From Datnioides undecimradiatus (lineage: Eukaryota > Chordata > Actinopteri > Lobotiformes > Datnioididae): 64,000 nucleotides of DNA. Position numbers and translations under genes: made by a program. Numbering within the stretch: the first letter of the stretch is position 1; each line of letters begins with the position of its first letter. Where the stretch lies: contig WARS01000044.1 of assembly GCA_008933995.1 (NCBI GenBank), forward strand, positions 3,182,866 through 3,246,865, read 5' to 3'. Positions 46,635-60,000 of this stretch are shown piece by piece. The notes under the pieces are model-generated. The model saw nothing but the letters and a program-made list of their open reading frames with translations, had not been told where the DNA came from and ran no database searches.

Positions 46635-49441
46635 TTTATTGAGAGTAAACTTTGCACTGACACTTTCATTTACAGTTTTGGCCACACATCAAACCTCTCT
46701 TATGGACCGACTGGGAATGTATCAAGTATAATCTATGAGAGTGCAATTTCATTTTTTAAAAATTCTGAAGTGGTTGGTTGAGGGATTGTTAATATATAAA
46801 CATTATATATGGAGTACAAAATGGCACAGGACCATTCCCATGACACCATAAATTCAATCCTAAATCAAGGAAACAAAAAGATAAATAATAATATTAATAA
46901 TAATAAAAGCCACACTCATCAGTCCTCCACATCTTGCTTGACAGCACTGGATTAGTTTAACACATTAATAGCATGCTTGTGCAAATTAAAAGACCCCAGA
47001 CTCAATGCTTCCATTGTGCTGCAACCATGCAACCTAAAATAAATGTGTGCAGTCGTGTTAAACGAGCCATTCCTCAGGAAACAAAGTCTGAAATGTTAAG
47101 GGCATCACCAACCCTCACATCTCAGAAGGCTTTAATGAAATGTCTTCATCAGCAACTACAAACTGTCCTGCACCTTCACAGTTTAATGTTCAACACAGAG
47201 AGGCAAAGGTGTTAATTTAGGGCAAGTCAGAATCACTTCAGTGGAGCACTCTTCACACCTGAAACAAGCTTAAACTTCAAACTATCAGTCATAAGTGTTG
47301 CATTTGTGATTACGTGTCACTTCAGTTCTGTATATCTGGCAACTTTTGTAAAGTAGAGGGAGAAATTTAACCTAAATGAAAATTTGCTCTTTCATTTGTC
47401 TTTCCATTTTTTTGGCCCATCTTGAAAGTATGATTGAAACACTCCATTGTTAATTGTTAATATTATGCCAGTCTTCAAAGCACCAAATTGTATCTCAACA
47501 CAACAGGCAGTGTTTAAATCTCTTGTAAACATAACAGCTGGGCAAACGAAAACTTAAGATGAAGGCTGAATGACAAGATTCAAGATCCTGATAATAAACG
47601 GCAACAAAAAATAATCCAAAGGCCAAATACATTAAATAACTTTCAGATAAATTGATTGTTAACTGTGTGTAAATAATTGACAAATGAATCATTTCCCATA
47701 GCTTCGAAACAGTTCTTAGGAAGGTAAAATTGTCAAAATTTGGGCACCGCTTGTCTCAGAGATAACGTAAAGTAAGATACAACTGGGGTTTAAGGACAAA
47801 CGATAGCAATGTGCGTCAAGTGTGTGGTGATGTGTTCTCTGTCATCTTTCATCTGCAACTTTGTGTATCACATTTTAAAAAGTAATGACACTAATAAATA
47901 CCAACAATTAAACAAATACAATGAAAACAAAAAGGCACACGAACCCAACAATTCTGGTCTCAACTTCATCTCTATAGTAAGAAACAAAGGATTAAGAAAA
48001 AAAAGATAAATTACAGTTAAAAACCCATCTCCCATCTATTGGCAGCACACTGGACTAACCATCAGTAGTGGAATAGATATGATCAAAACAAATCAAATTG
48101 AGTGTTTTCATTTACAGTATTGTCTGATTGCTTTGGCTCAGTTTTCACAACAGCTTCAATGTGCAAACTGAGTCTTCACAGACCAGATGATGCATCTGTA
48201 TTACCACAAGTTTTAATTTTTACTATTCAGCAGACAGATCACTGAATGAATGCAATGTGTATTTTAATATAGCCCTGGTAAAAAGTTAAATCATGAAATG
48301 TTGCAGTGTACTGAGTTACAGTAGTGACATTTGTAGTATAATGTTTAATGCTTTGAAGAGTTACAGTGAGATTTGATAAGGATCATAACAATCTAAAATG
48401 TGATTACAATTCAGTGGCAAACAACATAGTGATGCTTTGATGATTTATGAAGATATTGGTTCCTGGTGTGAAAACTGAGCCATTGTCACGTTGAATAGGT
48501 GGCCGGTGGTGCAGCGAGCAGGGAAACTAAAGGGTTCAATTCCCCCGGACAGCAAGCACACATCACTGTGTTCATACCTGCTTACGAGGGTGCTGACTAA
48601 CCTCTGACCTCCCTGTGCAAAGGGACAAGACTATTTCTCTTGTGTGGAGAATAACAAAAGAATCATTACTGTCATAGAACCAGGTAAGCATGTTGTACTA
48701 GCGTGACCTTTACTGAGCAGACAGGTGTATCGTCCTTCTTTGCAGCCTACCAAAAGGAAACATCAGCATTGCGCTGGGCTCTCTAACAAAACAGGCACAG
48801 TGTGCATGAAGGTCCAAAAATCAGAATTAGGCCTTCTGATTGTACAGTACGCTAAACAAGCTCCAAGGTTACAGGTATCACCATATTTGGCTCTAGGAGC
48901 TCAGAACAGGCTTGTGGTTGGGCCAGTGTGTTAATAAAGTGTGGGTATTACGAGGCAAGTCTGGATTTCAGCATGATCAGCACCAAAACGTTCACCCTGG
49001 ACAAACCGAGAAGACAAATACAAGAGGCAGGGAATAAATAAAATAAAGAAAACAAAAAAAAATCATGTGCAGCATTTTATGTGTTATGATATCAGTAGCT
49101 TTCCATTGATGTTTTGTTTTAAACACTCATTTGTTTCAAAGAATAGTTTGTCTGTTTTTAGAGCAGACAAGAGCACTTAAAAAAAAAAAACAGCGTATGA
49201 CATCATCTTTACTGGACAAAGTCCGCAGGGCTTTATGTCCTCTCTAGATACAGTATAATACACACAGTAAACACTCTGCTCCAAAACACCTACATCTTTC
49301 ATTGAGGCGTCCCCGTAAATCTTATATTTTCCATCAGTGCTTCTCTCGTCTTCCCAGTCTTTTTCATTCCTCTTTCCTCTCTCTCTGCTCTCTCTTCTTG
49401 TACTTGGCTCGACTGTTTCTCTCCACGTCATTCAGTCACTG
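46635..49441 (-). other. probable ankib1 3' UTR
   Basis: No gene was seen between the ankib1 stop codon and an AATAAA on the minus strand (TTTATT at 46635-46640). If that signal is used, the 3' UTR is about 2.8 kb. Earlier signals could be used, so the limit is tentative. A SINE-like segment lies within it. Confidence 0.4.
48498..48665 (+). mobile_element. tRNA-derived SINE-like remnant
   Basis: GGTGGTGCAGCGAGCAGG resembles a tRNA A-box region, and GGTTCAATTCC about 35 bases on is a good B box (GTTCAANNC). A body containing TTTCTCTTGTGTGGAG follows, similar to the common fish SINE motif TTCTGTGTGGAG. The tRNA-like part cannot fold into a complete cloverleaf, so it is not a tRNA gene. Confidence 0.45.
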
Positions 49442-52400
49442 TCACACCAGGTGCACCTGTTCCTCCCACTCCTCAGGCGATTGGTCCTCCTCTAACTGAA
49501 GGATGAGGTCTAAGTCTCTCTCTGTGGCCGGGGCAGTGTGCGTGGGACTGTCTCCAAGCTGGGAGTGTGAACATGGGTGTGTGTGCGCTTCGTCCAGCGA
49601 CAGGTCAGCCACACACCCTGCGTCCACACCCTCCTCGCCAGCCTCTCTGTTTTCCAGGTCCAGAGTGTTGGGTCTGGATGTCTTCAGGCCTAGCGCAGCC
49701 ACCGCACCGAGACGGGGGCTCGCCGACCCTTTGTCCGCTTCTGGCTCGCCCTCCAGGGGCTGCCAGATTGGGGCGGGTGTCACGTCCCTGGAGGTCTGGC
49801 TCTCTGTCTCAGTCTCAGTGTGTGTGTCAGGGGAGGAGTCAGTTTCTGTGGTGGGTGGGGAGGGAATGAGGGCTAGGCTCTGAGGGTTGTTCTGTGGGTT
49901 GATGTTGTTGTTAAACCAGGCCATGATGTTGTCCAGCAGCTGGGCACTGGCTGTGGGGTCCAGGGCCTCCAGACTCTGAGGGTCACTGGGGGTGAAAGGA
50001 CCCCCCGGAGGGATCACAGGTGAAAGCAGCAGCTCCGGCTCGAGCTCTGGAGACGGGAGGCACAACTGGGTAGGGGGCTGGGGGTCTGATTTGGGTGGGC
50101 GTTCAAGAGCGTAGGTGTTGGGACGCTCCTGAGTGTAAGAGCTACTGTGTTCTGTGCAGGGGTTGTAAGAGCTGTCTGTTTTTGGGGCACCGTCATATGT
50201 GGCTGCGTGTTCCCGATTATATGAACTGGGATGGGCCATGTTTTGAGTGCATTCAAGCACACCCGAGGCAGTGTGCTCAGCCTCAGCCAGATAAGCACTG
50301 GCGTGGCAGTAACTCTGCTCTTTGCCATCATAGCGAGCATCTGTGATGGCGATATGGTCGAGCATGTATGGGGTGGTCAGTGCGCTCTGGTCTTGTCTAT
50401 GGCTGCAGTCGCTGTACGTAGGTTCAGTGGAGTAAGGAGCAGTGAGTGTACTGTGGTTGTATGAGTGGTGGGAGCAGAGCTGCTCCTGTGTCTGTGTGTC
50501 CAGGTCATAGGGAGTGGTTATGCTCCCCAGTTTCATAAGGCTGTCTCCCAGCTCCAGCAGCTCTGCACTGAGGGAGGGAGGCGGAGGAGGGAGGGGGAGA
50601 GGGTTAGTTGTTGGAGGCTGGGAGGTGGAGTCTGTCCTGTTAGGGGGGCGAGGAGGATCTAGCAGAGAAGAGGGGAAGGGTGAGCCCCTAGCGCCAGGGG
50701 GACCGTCTGTGTTCAGAGAATGCAAAGCAACATCACCCAGGTCTCCTGCAGGACCTGGCCTCCTCTCCTGTCCTCTGTCCAATCCACGCTCCAGCTCTAC
50801 TCTCGCCTCCATCCCTCCCTCCAGGCCACGCTCTCTGCGGGACTCCTGAAGGGACAGCTGGATGGCCAGCAGGATGTTTGGGTCATCTTCATCCAGTGAG
50901 CCCAAAGCTCTCCTGCGGCCTTCACTTCTCTCTGGAGCGTCTGGAACATAAAATGTTGCATTAACACAAGCACTGCTTTGTATAGTTTGATTGGAAATTG
51001 ATCCCAGTGACCAATGCCACTGTGCGCTTCGACCAGACTCAGATTCATGAAGCAATAACTTAAAATCCCATTTGCTGGATGTCTGGTTTAGTGAGAAGTC
51101 AAGATTTACTGATACAGGCAAAGAATGGAGCTGGATAAAGATCCAGAGTTTGTGGCAGTATACTGCTATAAAAACATCAGTTCTATTGCCTATGGTTCTC
51201 GAGTGAAAACATGGCGTGTTCAGTTAATTTTCAAACTGCCCCACACAGTAAACACCTTTTTACCTTTTGGATAATCTTTTTTTTTTTTAAAAAAGGGTGA
51301 ATGTATTGCACATTAAAATGTTTGCCAGACCTGTGTTGTCACTCCTCCTGCTGGTCTCTGGGGTGTTGCTGCTGCTTCTGAGGTTGTGCAGACTCAGCAT
51401 GTCTCCTCTGCGCCGTGGCCTGTGTCTGCGGCGGTACTGGATGTCAGCATAATCCTACAAGGAATGATTCAAGCTGGGTTATTACAAAACCAACTATAAG
51501 ATCAGCGTTGTTAGTCTATTTTGTATCATGCAGGTTCACAATCAACAGGGCAAAACAGAATTTTAGCCCGTGCCCATGCACAAAATGAAATAGAGTCCGT
51601 TACCTGTGACTGTCTCTCTCGTTCTCCTGCTCCTAGTACAGAGTGACGACTCCCCATCTTAACACACATAAGCAAACTCAGTCAGCTGCAGCCATGGTCA
51701 TGCATTAGATGACTTAGCTCACTAAGTGCAGGTTTGGGGAATAGCATTAGCTGGGTATGAGCCACAAAAAAAGAGTGTGCGTTTCAATGTTGCAGGAGGA
51801 GCTTCTGTTTACCTCAGGGGAAGCAAAGCCGAGGTACTCCCAGTCCCATGATCCTCCAGGGTAACTGGAACAAACACAAGAATGTTTGCTCACAGTGACA
51901 CACGTGAAACAGTTAACGTCACACCAACAGTCATTTTTGATGCAGTTTGTAATCACATATTTATGCGTTTGTCATCTGTATCCCTGCCAGTGGAGGGAAG
52001 CAGAAGCAAACAAATCCATGCACTCTGAGTGTGTCCATACTTCCTGCGTGGAGGCTCAGGAGAATCATTGGGAGCGACGCCACGGGCCACTGATGCCAAG
52101 AATTCTTGCCTCTTCTGCTGCACCAGACGGGCTGCGCTGATTATCTTGTGGCAGGGTGTCCTCAGGTACGGCCGATTGACTTTCTGAGCCAGGTCCTCCA
52201 CAACCATCTCCAGGTCCGTCTTGGAAGAAACAAAAGATGACATGTTAACTTCCATGTGCTCCCAGACCGAAAAGGGGATTTGTCATCATATTCAATTCTA
52301 ACTATTACAGCAAAGACAGAGGATAAGTATATTTTGACTATTCCGTATCTCACAGGAGACTTTTGAAGCCAGATTTAGTGTCAAAAGCAAATGAATTGGA

Positions 52401-54029
52401 CCTCTGTTGGTTCTAATACTTTGACACCCATGACACCTACTCTGCTTAGTGCTATTTAATATCTATACAACTACACACTACTACTACAATAACAACTGCA
52501 AGCCACAACAATTTCCATGAATATTTATATGAATCATGGTCCTCAGGATAAGACCGTTCTGTTAATCCCTTGACCTGTGTTCAGCATCACCATCAGGCCA
52601 AAATACCAATTAGTATTTTAGAAAGAGAAAGTCTAATGGTCACATTACCAGAGGAATTTACAAACAGTACTTTGTTTGTTCTAACCAGTTTGGCCCTGTG
52701 TGGTTGAATGAACACAGCAGACTTTGGGGATAACCTGGGGGGGCTTTAAAGTTGCTAGTCTTGATATAGCAGAGCATAGATACAGGTCACAGATATGTAT
52801 TAGATTACCTGCATGAGCTCAAATATCTCTTTCTGGGTGCTGCCTTGTTGCAGGAAGAAGCCGTATGGGTAAGAGCACTTCAGGACTCGACGTGTCTTCA
52901 GCAGCTCACACACACCGTCCTCAATGAACCGCGTGTCAGGAGGAGTGCCTTCACCTGGACCGAAAAAGGAGGCAAAAACACACAAAGTGGGCTAAGCAGA
53001 GATTGGGTATATTTCTATTTTAGTGGCAATCTTTATTTCCTGTTTTGTTCATAATAAAAACAAAACTGGTTCATTCTAGTTCAGTCTGCCTCCACCTCTA
53101 GCGTCAAGGCTGGCCAGTCATTAAAGAAAATGCACTACACACCTCTGGTCAGCTGAAAGGAATACACTTAAGCAGCTAACAAGCTGCTAACATAAATGCC
53201 ACATATCTTCCCAACAACAAGCTGAGCACAGTCTGAGAGACTTACGACAAATGAAGGCTCTGCTCAGCTGCTCCATCTTCTCTTTAGCCGTTTTCAGCAG
53301 TTTCTGCTCCAACTAACACACGAGAGGACAGAAAACAGGTGATCCTCAGACTGTAAAGTATGACTCAAAAACATTTTAGGAACTCAAGCCAACTTTACAT
53401 CTTTCTAAGTCTTAGAGTGCATGTTGAGAGTGTATTACCTTATAACTGTGTTCATGGTTCTTGAAGCGAGTATAATAATGCATGAACCGGTCCAGCTCCT
53501 GAAAACTTTTGTGCTTCTTTTCTGCCTGAAATAAAATGCAGGTTGTTTTCACTCAGATGGCCTGTGTGAATACACTTTGCATGCATAGCGCGCGTGTGTG
53601 TGTGTGTGTGTGTGTTTGTGTTTTGATACCTCTACAGTCATTTCCTTGGACTGCTCCTCTAGCTGTTGGATAACCTCATAGCGAGTGCAGCGATAGTAGC
53701 CTCCTGTTGACGAGCTGTGCTTCTTCCACTCCTCCAGACAGATCCAGCAGAAGTCATACTTACACTACAGAGACAGTGAGTTTATATAAAAATAAAGAAA
53801 TAAAAATATAGAGTTAACAACAGACAGTAGCCACATCTCATTATCTATACAAATGATGACATGCAGCTGACAAAAAGATTAATGTGTATACTTTGGCACA
53901 CTGCATATGGTTGCAGCCCTCATTCTTCTGAATGGGCGACTTGCAGTTGGCACATGGTTTAGAGTTGGTCAACAGCCACAGGCAGTTAGCAGCATCCTCA
54001 TAGGCCTCACTCACACCTGCCACTGTGGG

Positions 54030-54071
<42 letters not shown>

Positions 54072-57000
54072 TAGCAACATCTCAATTGTGCAACACCTGC
54101 CCTGCAGAAACACCCTTCAGCAGACACATTTGGCAAATATCAATGACCAGAACACCTGCCACTATGTTATAAAAATACATTAGACACATCCTTGTAGGCC
54201 AACCTGACAGCTGCTGCTAACTGGCTTACTGTGGTGCCAGCTTACTGAGGTGCAGCTAAAATGATCCCCAGTAACACTGAAAAAAAGAAAAACTGGAAAC
54301 ACAAACAACACAAGAACAGACTTACACTCCTCAGGCTTCATCTCTGTGACTTTCTGGAGCCAGTTCCTCCACATCTGACAGTCACATGGCTCATGGGCCT
54401 CGCCAAGGCACTCCCTGCAGACAGGGAGGGTGATAAACAGAGAATTAGGTGCAGAAACAACATATCAGCTTGTTACTAGTTCCTAGAAAGAGAAGCAGAA
54501 AAAAACAGAGTAAGGAAAGGCACAGAAGATTGCAGTCAAATGTTCCAATTAAATCTACCTTTCATGTGTTTTTAGGCAAATCTTGAGTAAAATTAGACAC
54601 TAGGTTTGCTAAATGGCACGTCAGCAACAATATCAATGAAACAACTGTTGCTGTAAGTGCACAATTGTTTGTGTATGCAGCTGATAGATCATGAAGTGTA
54701 CCAGCAGAAGAGGTGACCCTTGCCACAGTCGACAGCTGGGGAGGGCAGCAGGGGGAAACTCTGTGGGTCACTGTCCCCAGGGCCAGGTCGGGTGAGCCGT
54801 ACTGCCCGCTCACACCGTGCTGCAGGACACCAGCGAATGGCAGGATTGTTCTCTACAAATGCCTGTAGTAGGGAGAGGAGAGATAACATAGAGGTAGGGG
54901 GGGAAGAAGAGCACACAAGAGCAGAAGCTATTGAGACATGCTAAAAAAACAAGAAGCAGCAAACTGAAATGAAGAACATTTTCTATACATATTCAGCAAG
55001 GAAAGACAACAGACAAGGGACAAAGGCACACAACATACATTTACAGTTGTTGCTCCACAAGAACATGAACACAGATATCTAAATGAATGAATGTATGTTT
55101 TGTTTTGTTTTTTTACCTTGATGTCAAACTGTAGATATCGCTGGTCCATCTCTCTGGAAACCACACTCTCAATGACATGCACCGGCACCAACTGGTAGCA
55201 CTCATAGGCCGGGCAGAAGATATTGTGTGCATCTCCCTCCTGAATCTTCACATTGAGAAACCTGAGAAACACATGATTACGCACATAGGGGAATTGATGG
55301 GTATACATTCAAACAGACTGAAGCATGAAGCATGTATACACACACTACACAGGTCCCTACCCTTCCCAGCATGCTCTGCAGAACTCATGTCCGCAGGACA
55401 TGTCCACCGGATCCTCAAACACTGAGATAGAGCAGAGACAGATTCCACACTGCAGGGAGACAGAGGACAAAGAAATCACATGATTTTCAGAAGTTGTCTG
55501 AGACTCAACAATGTCACAGCGATGCCTAATACACAACCATATATACTATTAACTTGAGGATGAATTAATTTTTCCTGCGGAGTTTAGAGAGTATGATGCA
55601 AACCAACCAAACAGACCTGCAATAAATCATAACTTTGTGAAGATGGCTGTGCTTAGTTCTGTGATAAAGAAAAGTCCATTTTTGAGGTCAAGATGCCGAA
55701 TCAATATGTAAGACTTTATCACCATTACATTGTGATATTACAGTCAACCAACATAATCCCATCCCGATGTCCTTTGACTCTGACATGACTTCACGTTTAA
55801 GGAGTCTAACAGCTTAAGGTCCAAACACTGTCATAGCCTCAAAGTTAAATCAAAGCCAGGCTTTGTGAGCAGGGTTATCAAACCTGCCTCAACAGCAACA
55901 GACTGATGTTTATGTGCAACCACAAAGGAGAATCATCGCTGGGAAGATGGACTCTGCCCTCTTTTATTCTCATAAGATTAGACATTAACCTGCTATAATC
56001 AATCTGTCAAATATTGAACTAGAATAAACTTTTGGCAAGACAAGTCTGAAATATATCCTCTAAAGTAACACATGACTGTCATTTTCAAACAGGGGATATT
56101 GAGGTCACAGCTGGTGGTTTGTACTTCATATCATGCAAGACTGGCAAGACAGCAAGGTGAGTGAGCTTCTCCTGATTTGAGGGGAAGAGGAAATCAGGTT
56201 GTACAACTGCACGTCAAAAACGATAAGAGAAGGAGGGATTGCTCACAGACAAGACAGGTAATAGACAAAAAGGTAAATAACTCATTTTGGGTTAAAGAGG
56301 GTTTAAGTAATGATTGGGTGTCTCACCACAGACAGACCCTCCTCTCCAGGTGTGAGGCAGCTGTCGGTCGGGGAGGTGAGGGTGAGAGTTAGGGGTGAGC
56401 GCGGGGTCCTGGGCGTGCGAGGCGAGGGTAATGTGTCCCAGGCATTGTATCCGCTGGGTGGTGGAGTGGGCATTGCCACACCTGAGCGCTGGCAGCAGCC
56501 CTCAGCGTCTGACATCCAGGCTTCCAGAAGCTTCTCTCTGTCCCAGTCTGAGAGAAAGTGAGGTCACGCGCACAAATTTAGAGGGAAAAAGTTTGGAATT
56601 CTCTGTGGACACCATCACAATGACAGCAAGAGTTTGTGAAGGTCACATGAATGTTAGCTTTCTCTAATAGGCAAACATACACACCATGTGCTCGAAGGAG
56701 GGCCTCAGCAGTGAAGAGGGGGGCTTGCAGCATGTCTGCTGTCTCTACAATCAACATGTCCTTCAGCCTGCGCAGATCCTGAAGCTTCAGTCCCTCGTAA
56801 GGCTGAAAAGGACAAAGTGGGAGAAATGTTAGAAAAACACAGAGAGAAATAAGAGACAGAGGAGGGAGAACTGAAAGAGACAGAGACGAGACGATGAACA
56901 GAAAGGGAGGGTGAGGGCAAGAAATGTCAATACAGAAACAGAAAGAGGAAAAAGTCATTTAACAAGAACAAGGAAAGTTTGAGACCGAGATATGTTTAAA

Positions 57001-60000
57001 GGAAGTGAAAAAGATACTGTGAGTAAAAAATGAAAAGGACAGGGATGTGGGACAGCGGGGTTGGGGGTTGGTGTTGGTGGTGGTGGGAAAGAGAGATTAT
57101 GTATTAGCATAGATTTGGCTGCAGGAAGAAAGATCAAACTGCTATCAGTTGGCAGCAGCTGCTCCTGGAAGTCTGCACTGGTGCCCTCTTACTAGACTTG
57201 TAAAAGCATGTGAAAAAGAAGAGCTTTTAGAGACATTCGAAGGAGAGTAGTGCAAATTTTGTCGTAGGCACTGTGGAGCCGGTGATGCAGATAAACGAGA
57301 AATTTAATCTGCTTGGGTTGTTGGTCCACAAATGAAAGCACAAAGATGCGTGCAGAATAGCATGGACTAGTAGCTACTAAGGTTTATGTACTGGCTGACA
57401 TTTCTTTGCTGGACTCAGCAGAAGTAAATCCAAGGTCGGATGAACATGAGTAACATAATGTAGAATGTCTTCAAAGTACTGATCCCATTACTGGTTTCTC
57501 ATTTGTTTTAAGGTATACACATGCTGTAGCGTGGCACAAGCTTGACTATTCACAATAACTTCCAAAACCATAAAACTTAAAATTTTAAATCTTATTTTCT
57601 GCCTTCACCACAGAAAACTGCGAGCAACAGTTTCATTTGACGTTGTGAGAGGGAAATGTTTACGCCAACACACCCACAAAGTATCAACAATGAAACAAAG
57701 TCCTTGGTTGAAGGACACTAAAATCAAGGTGACATCTTATTACCAACAAACTACCTAAATTATAATTATAAAAAAACATTTGATATCAAACAGAATTAAA
57801 TAAGAAATAAAAGTGACATTAACAGGACAAAACACAGGACGTAATGTTTCCCACCACTGTGAGGATGAGCCCAGTGAAGTGAATTCATCAAACACTTACT
57901 TGCTAAAATCTGTGACCTTAGAAAGTATAAAAATAACACATTCAATCTAAAATGAGCCAGCAGGGAACCCCCAGATCTCGTAACTGTGGTCTCACCTCTT
58001 TGTATTGCAGCAGGTTGGTTTCACCATGTGCGTCTGTGTTTGACTGCTGAGCTGAAGAGGAGGAGAAAACCATCTGTGACTCCAGGCTGAGGGCCAGCTC
58101 GGTGTGGTGATGCCGCTCGGCGTGGTCACATGGCGTCAACTTGTCCTCGTCTTCCACAAAAAGGTCCGCCTCGCTCTGGATTAGCAGCTAGAGGGAGGGA
58201 CGAGGAGGGAGAGAGGGGAGAACAAAAGGAATGGGAGGAAAATGAGAGAAGTGGATAATGGAGAGGAAGAAGAAATTGAAGGGACTTGCAACAAAAGAGA
58301 ACAAAGGAAGCAAGAGGCGAGCACAAGTCGAACAGACAAAGAGAAAATGGGAGGACACAGAAAGGAGAGAAAGAGAAAACAAAGATGTGATGTAGAAAAC
58401 AGAAAAGAAATACAAGAATGGGAGGAAGGCAACAAAATGCAAAGAAAATAGAGGGAGAAAAAAACAAAATGACAGGGACAAAAAAGGCACAAAGTGAAAA
58501 CGAGTAAATGCAGTTTATGTAAGAGCTGAATCAAAGAGGAGAGGAGGTAGATAACGTAGTGGTGAAGAGAGCTGTCTTAAAACATTTTATCTTAAAAAGG
58601 AGAATATCTGGGTTATTTTCCTCTGGCTGCACATATCAGAACTGAGTTGGATCTTCTTTCGAGCCAGGAAGTAAATTTTCTTCCTAATTCAAATGCTGAA
58701 AAACAAGAGAGGAAGGAATACTTGGATCTGACACTAATGAAACACAAAGCAGATGCTCCTGATGCAAGGACCGGCAGAATACTGTCAGGCAGATTTTACT
58801 GGCTGTAAAATCTTTGCCATATCCAATCTCACAGAGCACATGCAGATCTGCTGCTTGGAAGAAAAAGCCCATCCTAAAGTGAGTTCTGTGGGCCACACAC
58901 ACACTTTCTCTCACCTCTACACAGCTCTTCATGCCTGCAGCGGCAGCATAGTGAAGACAGGTGCTGTGGTGATTGTCAGTGGCGTTGACATTGGCCTTTT
59001 CATACTGGCCTCCCTCCAGCCTGGCACCAGTCCAACTTAAGATCATCTGGCAGTGGGGAAACCCACAAACACACATTATTTGTATGTCAACTTCATTGAA
59101 AACCAGGGACCAAGCTATACTATGTGTTTGTACCTGCAGGCAGTCCGCTCGACGCTGCTCATCCCTCTGGGGTCTGGCCAGTCGCGGGGACAGTGCACCC
59201 TCTGCGAGCAGCAGGATCTGTGGGCCTTGGCACAGCACATGGAGGCACGTCTCATTGTGCACATTACGCTTGTTGGGGTTCCCCTCTTTACTGAACAGGA
59301 AGGACCTATGTGATGCAGGTAACAAAAAAGGGAGTGAATAAAACTGAGAGCAAAACAAGTGTGGAGAAGTTCAGAAGTGAAGAGAGCAACATGAAGAAGA
59401 CTTAAATCAGAGGGTGAAAGGGAAGGAGGAGGAAAAAAGTGAAGCATACTGAAGAGAGAGAAAGACAGATGTAGAGAAGCTAGATATGAGGATGAGTGGA
59501 GATGATATGAGGATAAAGAATAGTAAAGAGATGAGTGTTGCCAGGTAAGAAGAGCAGCAAAGAGAGGGAAGAGAAAAAAGATGGCTGCATATCGACTATT
59601 TCTGTTTAACATCTCTGAGATAATGGACATGCTGGCTGGCTGGTGCACACACACAAATGCACAGGCACACACACACACACACACACACAGGAGAAGGTGA
59701 TGGATGTGGCAGTTGTCCTGGGAGCCTGGCTGTGGTTGCAGTTCTGTTTAGTAAATAGTTTTTCTCTGCCCTTTGTCTGTCAAAACCTCCATCTACTGAT
59801 TAGCTTTTTGCTCTTTCATTTGGCTCCACATGTCTCTGCGTTTCTGTCATTGTCCAGCTCTCCTTTTCTATCCAATAATCACTTCTGTTTTCCTTCTTAA
59901 TAATGTCCTTTTAGCATCGTGTTCTGTCTCTCTTACATTTGACATCCACTGTACAGTATCCCATGCTGTATGTAAAACTGCAGAGAAAAGCCTGTTCCTG

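Noticed and set aside
48498-48570. tRNA gene
   Set aside because: A good B box is present, but the acceptor and anticodon arms do not form a cloverleaf; better explained as a SINE remnant.
49503-50849. Plus-strand ORFs opposite the ankib1 last exon
   Set aside because: Mirror frames of a GC-rich coding exon; the minus-strand frame joins in phase to the upstream exons and matches ANKIB1.
58126-58534. Overlapping minus-strand ORFs of 100-117 codons rich in Phe, Ser and Leu
   Set aside because: They are generated by the long pyrimidine tract in an ankib1 intron and run into the real exon out of frame.
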